Part shown: piece after piece, positions 4,912-6,923 of the stretch
Layout: each line of letters opens with the position of its first letter
Position numbering within the stretch: position 1 is the first letter of the stretch
From: Methylorubrum extorquens
GTDB lineage: Bacteria > Pseudomonadota > Alphaproteobacteria > Rhizobiales > Beijerinckiaceae
Length of the DNA: 6,923 bases
NCBI GenBank assembly: GCA_019695455.1
Contig: JAEUAC010000205.1
Coordinates: 1-6,923, forward strand
Reading direction: 5' to 3'
Notes under the pieces: generated by a model
Told to the model about the DNA's origin: nothing
Database searches by the model: none
The model's input: only the letters and a program-made list of their open reading frames with translations
Made by a program: the position numbers and the translations under genes

Positions 4912-6923
4912 GTCGGCCTCGGCCGAGCGATCCGCCATGTAGGCGGGCAGCCACTCCTCGTGGGCGCGGCGCAGGTCCGCGACGGGAACCGGCGTCTCGT
5001 CGCCGATCCGCAGCGTCTCGCCCCCCGCGAGCCCCAGGTACCAGGTCGGCACGCCGGCCTCGCGCGCCTCCTGGCGGATCGCGTGCAGGGCCTCGCCCGG
5101 AACGGACAGGACGTAGCGGGCGCCGTCCTCGCCGAACAGGAAGGCGTGGAGCGGCACGGAGCCCGGCAGGTCGCGCGCCTGGATGGCGATGCCCACGCCG
5201 CCCGCCATCGCCATCTCGGCGAGCGCGACGGCGAGGCCGCCGTCGGAGCAATCGTGGACGGTGTCGACGCGCCCGGCCCGGATCAGGCCGCGCACGAAGT
5301 CGCCGTTGCGCTTCTCGGCCTCGAGATCGACGGGGGGCGGAGCGCCCTCTTCCCGGCCGCAGACCTCGCGCAGGTAGAGGGACTGGCCGAGCCAGCCGGC
5401 CGTGTCGCCGACGAGGACGAGCGCGTCGCCCGAGCGCTTGAGCGCGACGCTCGCCCTCACGGCCACGTCGTCCACGAGCCCGACGCCGCCGATCGTCGGC
5501 GTCGGCAGGATGCCCCGGCCGTTGGTCTCGTTGTAGAGCGACACGTTGCCGGACACGATCGGGAAGTCGAGCGCGCGCGCCGCCTCGCCGATGCCCCGGA
5601 TGCAGCCGACGAGCTGGCCCATGGCGTCCGGCCGCTCGGGATTGCCGAAATTGAGGTTGTCCGTGAGGGCGAGCGGCAGGCCGCCGACCGCCGTGATGTT
5701 GCGCCACGCCTCGGCGACGGCCTGCCGGCCGCCAGCGACCGGGTCCGCCTCGCAATAGCGCGGCGTCACGTCCGTCGTGAGCGCGAGGCCCTTCGGGCCG
5801 TCCTCGACCCGCACGATGGCGGCGTCGCCGCCCGGGCCGCCGACCGTGTTGCCGCCGATCAGGTGGTCGTACTGCTCCCAGACCCAGCGCTTGGACGCGC
5901 CGTCCGGCGCGCCGACGAGGCGCAGGAGCGCCTCCGCGTGCGGCATCGGCGGCTCCAGGCTCTCGGCCGCCAGCACGGAATGCGGCATGGTCGCGACATG
6001 CGGCCGGTCGTAGAGCGGCGCCTCGTCGCCGAGCTCCTTGATCGGCAGGTCCGCGACCGTCTCGCCGCCGTGCTTCACGACGAAGCGCAGCGTGTCCGTC
6101 GTGCGGCCGACGATCGCGAAGTCGAGGCCCCACTTCACGAAGATCGCCTCGGCCGTCTCCTCCATGCCGGGCTTGAGCACCATGAGCATGCGCTCCTGGC
6201 TCTCCGACAGCATCATCTCGTAGGCCGTCATGCCGGGCTCGCGCGTCGGCACCGCGTCGAGGTCGAGCTCGATGCCGAGGTCGCCCTTGGCGCCCATCTC
6301 GACGGCCGAGCAGGTGAGGCCGGCCGCCCCCATGTCCTGGATGGCGATGACGGCGCCGGACGCCATCAGCTCGAGGCAGGCCTCCAGCAGCAGCTTCTCG
6401 GCGAAGGGATCGCCGACCTGCACGGTCGGGCGCTTCTCCTCCGAGCCCTCCCCTAAGGCGGCGGACGCCATGGTGGCGCCGTGGATGCCGTCGCGGCCGG
6501 TCTTCGAGCCGAGATAGACGATCGGGTTCCCGACCCCCGTCGCGGTCGCGTAGAAGATCGAGTCCGTCCGGGCGAGGCCGACCGCCATCGCGTTGACGAG
6601 GATGTTGCCGTCGTAGCGCGTGTGGAAGCCGACGGAGCCGCCGACCGTCGGCACGCCGAAGGAGTTGCCGTAGCCGCCGATGCCCGCGACGACGCCGGCC
6701 ACGAGGTGGCGCGTCTTCGGATGCTCGGGCGCGCCGAACCGGAGCGCGTTGAGGCAGGCGATCGGTCGCGCCCCCATGGTGAAGACGTCGCGCAGGATGC
6801 CGCCGACGCCCGTCGTCGCGCCCTGGTAGGGCTCGATGAAGGACGGATGGTTGTGGCTCTCCATCTTGAAGACGCAGGCCTGCCCGTCGCCGATGTCGAT
6901 GACGCCCGCGTTCTCGCCGGGTC
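4903..6923 (-). CDS. purL: Phosphoribosylformylglycinamidine synthase subunit PurL, N-terminus outside the window
   Basis: Large catalytic subunit of FGAM synthase, the fourth step of de novo purine synthesis: FGAR + ATP + ammonia (from PurQ) gives FGAM. This is the small PurL type that works with separate PurQ and PurS. The window holds 672 residues; against about 740 in the family, roughly 70 N-terminal residues lie off the right edge. Numbering from the first complete codon (6921): GENAGVIDIGDGQACVFK at 2-19, the ATP/substrate site SHNHP at 22-26, KTGRDGIHGA at 140-149, GDPF at 170-173, MGAAGL at 197-202, ESQERM at 240-245, NLNFGNPE at 422-429, SGNVSLYNE at 457-465 and HDCSDGG at 556-562. 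Both AIRS-type N and C domain pairs are present and unbroken. ATG at 6864 in the FKMESHNHP stretch is internal, not the start. The stop is TAG at 4905-4903, with bolA 50 bases downstream. Confidence 0.98.
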   Translation of the reverse strand, partial: PGENAGVIDIGDGQACVFKMESHNHPSFIEPYQGATTGVGGILRDVFTMGARPIACLNALRFGAPEHPKTRHLVAGVVAGIGGYGNSFGVPTVGGSVGFHTRYDGNILVNAMAVGLARTDSIFYATATGVGNPIVYLGSKTGRDGIHGATMASAALGEGSEEKRPTVQVGDPFAEKLLLEACLELMASGAVIAIQDMGAAGLTCSAVEMGAKGDLGIELDLDAVPTREPGMTAYEMMLSESQERMLMVLKPGMEETAEAIFVKWGLDFAIVGRTTDTLRFVVKHGGETVADLPIKELGDEAPLYDRPHVATMPHSVLAAESLEPPMPHAEALLRLVGAPDGASKRWVWEQYDHLIGGNTVGGPGGDAAIVRVEDGPKGLALTTDVTPRYCEADPVAGGRQAVAEAWRNITAVGGLPLALTDNLNFGNPERPDAMGQLVGCIRGIGEAARALDFPIVSGNVSLYNETNGRGILPTPTIGGVGLVDDVAVRASVALKRSGDALVLVGDTAGWLGQSLYLREVCGREEGAPPPVDLEAEKRNGDFVRGLIRAGRVDTVHDCSDGGLAVALAEMAMAGGVGIAIQARDLPGSVPLHAFLFGEDGARYVLSVPGEALHAIRQEAREAGVPTWYLGLAGGETLRIGDETPVPVADLRRAHEEWLPAYMADRSAEADAA

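Noticed and set aside
4853..6133. Possible long N-terminal extension of BolA reading back through purL in another frame
   Set aside because: The BolA frame stays open for over 1.2 kb upstream but the added residues are Arg/Gly/Pro-rich noise overlapping purL; the real protein begins at ATG 4852 with a ribosome site ahead.
4960..6456. 498-codon open frame on the plus strand opposite purL
   Set aside because: It is composition-driven (Arg, Ala, Asp, His rich), shows no family motif, and lies entirely antisense to an intact purL.

Overview
The window is a dense, very GC-rich stretch of bacterial chromosome carrying six protein genes. The protein sequences, the extreme G/C bias at third codon positions and the purL / bolA / CGFS-glutaredoxin gene set all point to an alphaproteobacterium. 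Hyphomicrobiales, possibly Methylobacteriaceae, fits best, but that placement is inference from memory of similar proteins. I see no tRNA, rRNA, CRISPR array, insertion sequence or phage gene.

Layout from left to right. (1) Positions 1-1772, plus strand: a fused ABC exporter (membrane domain plus ATPase), cut by the left edge. (2) Positions 1773-1916: a convergent gap of 144 bases with two inverted repeats, one a perfect 8-bp hairpin that could act as a bidirectional terminator. (3) Positions 1917-2252, minus strand: the monothiol (CGFS) glutaredoxin grxD. (4) Positions 2245-2751, minus strand: a DUF29-family protein whose stop overlaps the GTG start of grxD by 8 bases, so the two form a translationally coupled pair. 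(5) Positions 2752-2862: a divergent intergenic region with short inverted repeats. (6) Positions 2863-4602, plus strand: a NodU/CmcH/TobZ-type carbamoyltransferase. (7) Positions 4616-4852, minus strand: a BolA/IbaG-family protein. (8) Positions 4903-6923, minus strand: purL (FGAM synthase large subunit), cut by the right edge, so its N-terminal part is missing.

How the genes fit together: purL and bolA lie 50 bases apart on the same strand and look like one transcript. In many alphaproteobacteria purL, bolA and the CGFS glutaredoxin gene sit next to each other, and BolA and CGFS glutaredoxins form a [2Fe-2S]-bridged complex used in iron-sulfur trafficking. Here about 2.4 kb separates bolA from grxD. 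That stretch holds a carbamoyltransferase gene in the opposite orientation and a DUF29 gene. This is the most notable feature of the window: a conserved housekeeping cluster apparently opened by an accessory cassette, with grxD now reading from behind DUF29. The carbamoyltransferase is intact but its N-terminal signature differs from the textbook family. I did not find evidence for a new multi-gene system; most of the window is ordinary core metabolism.
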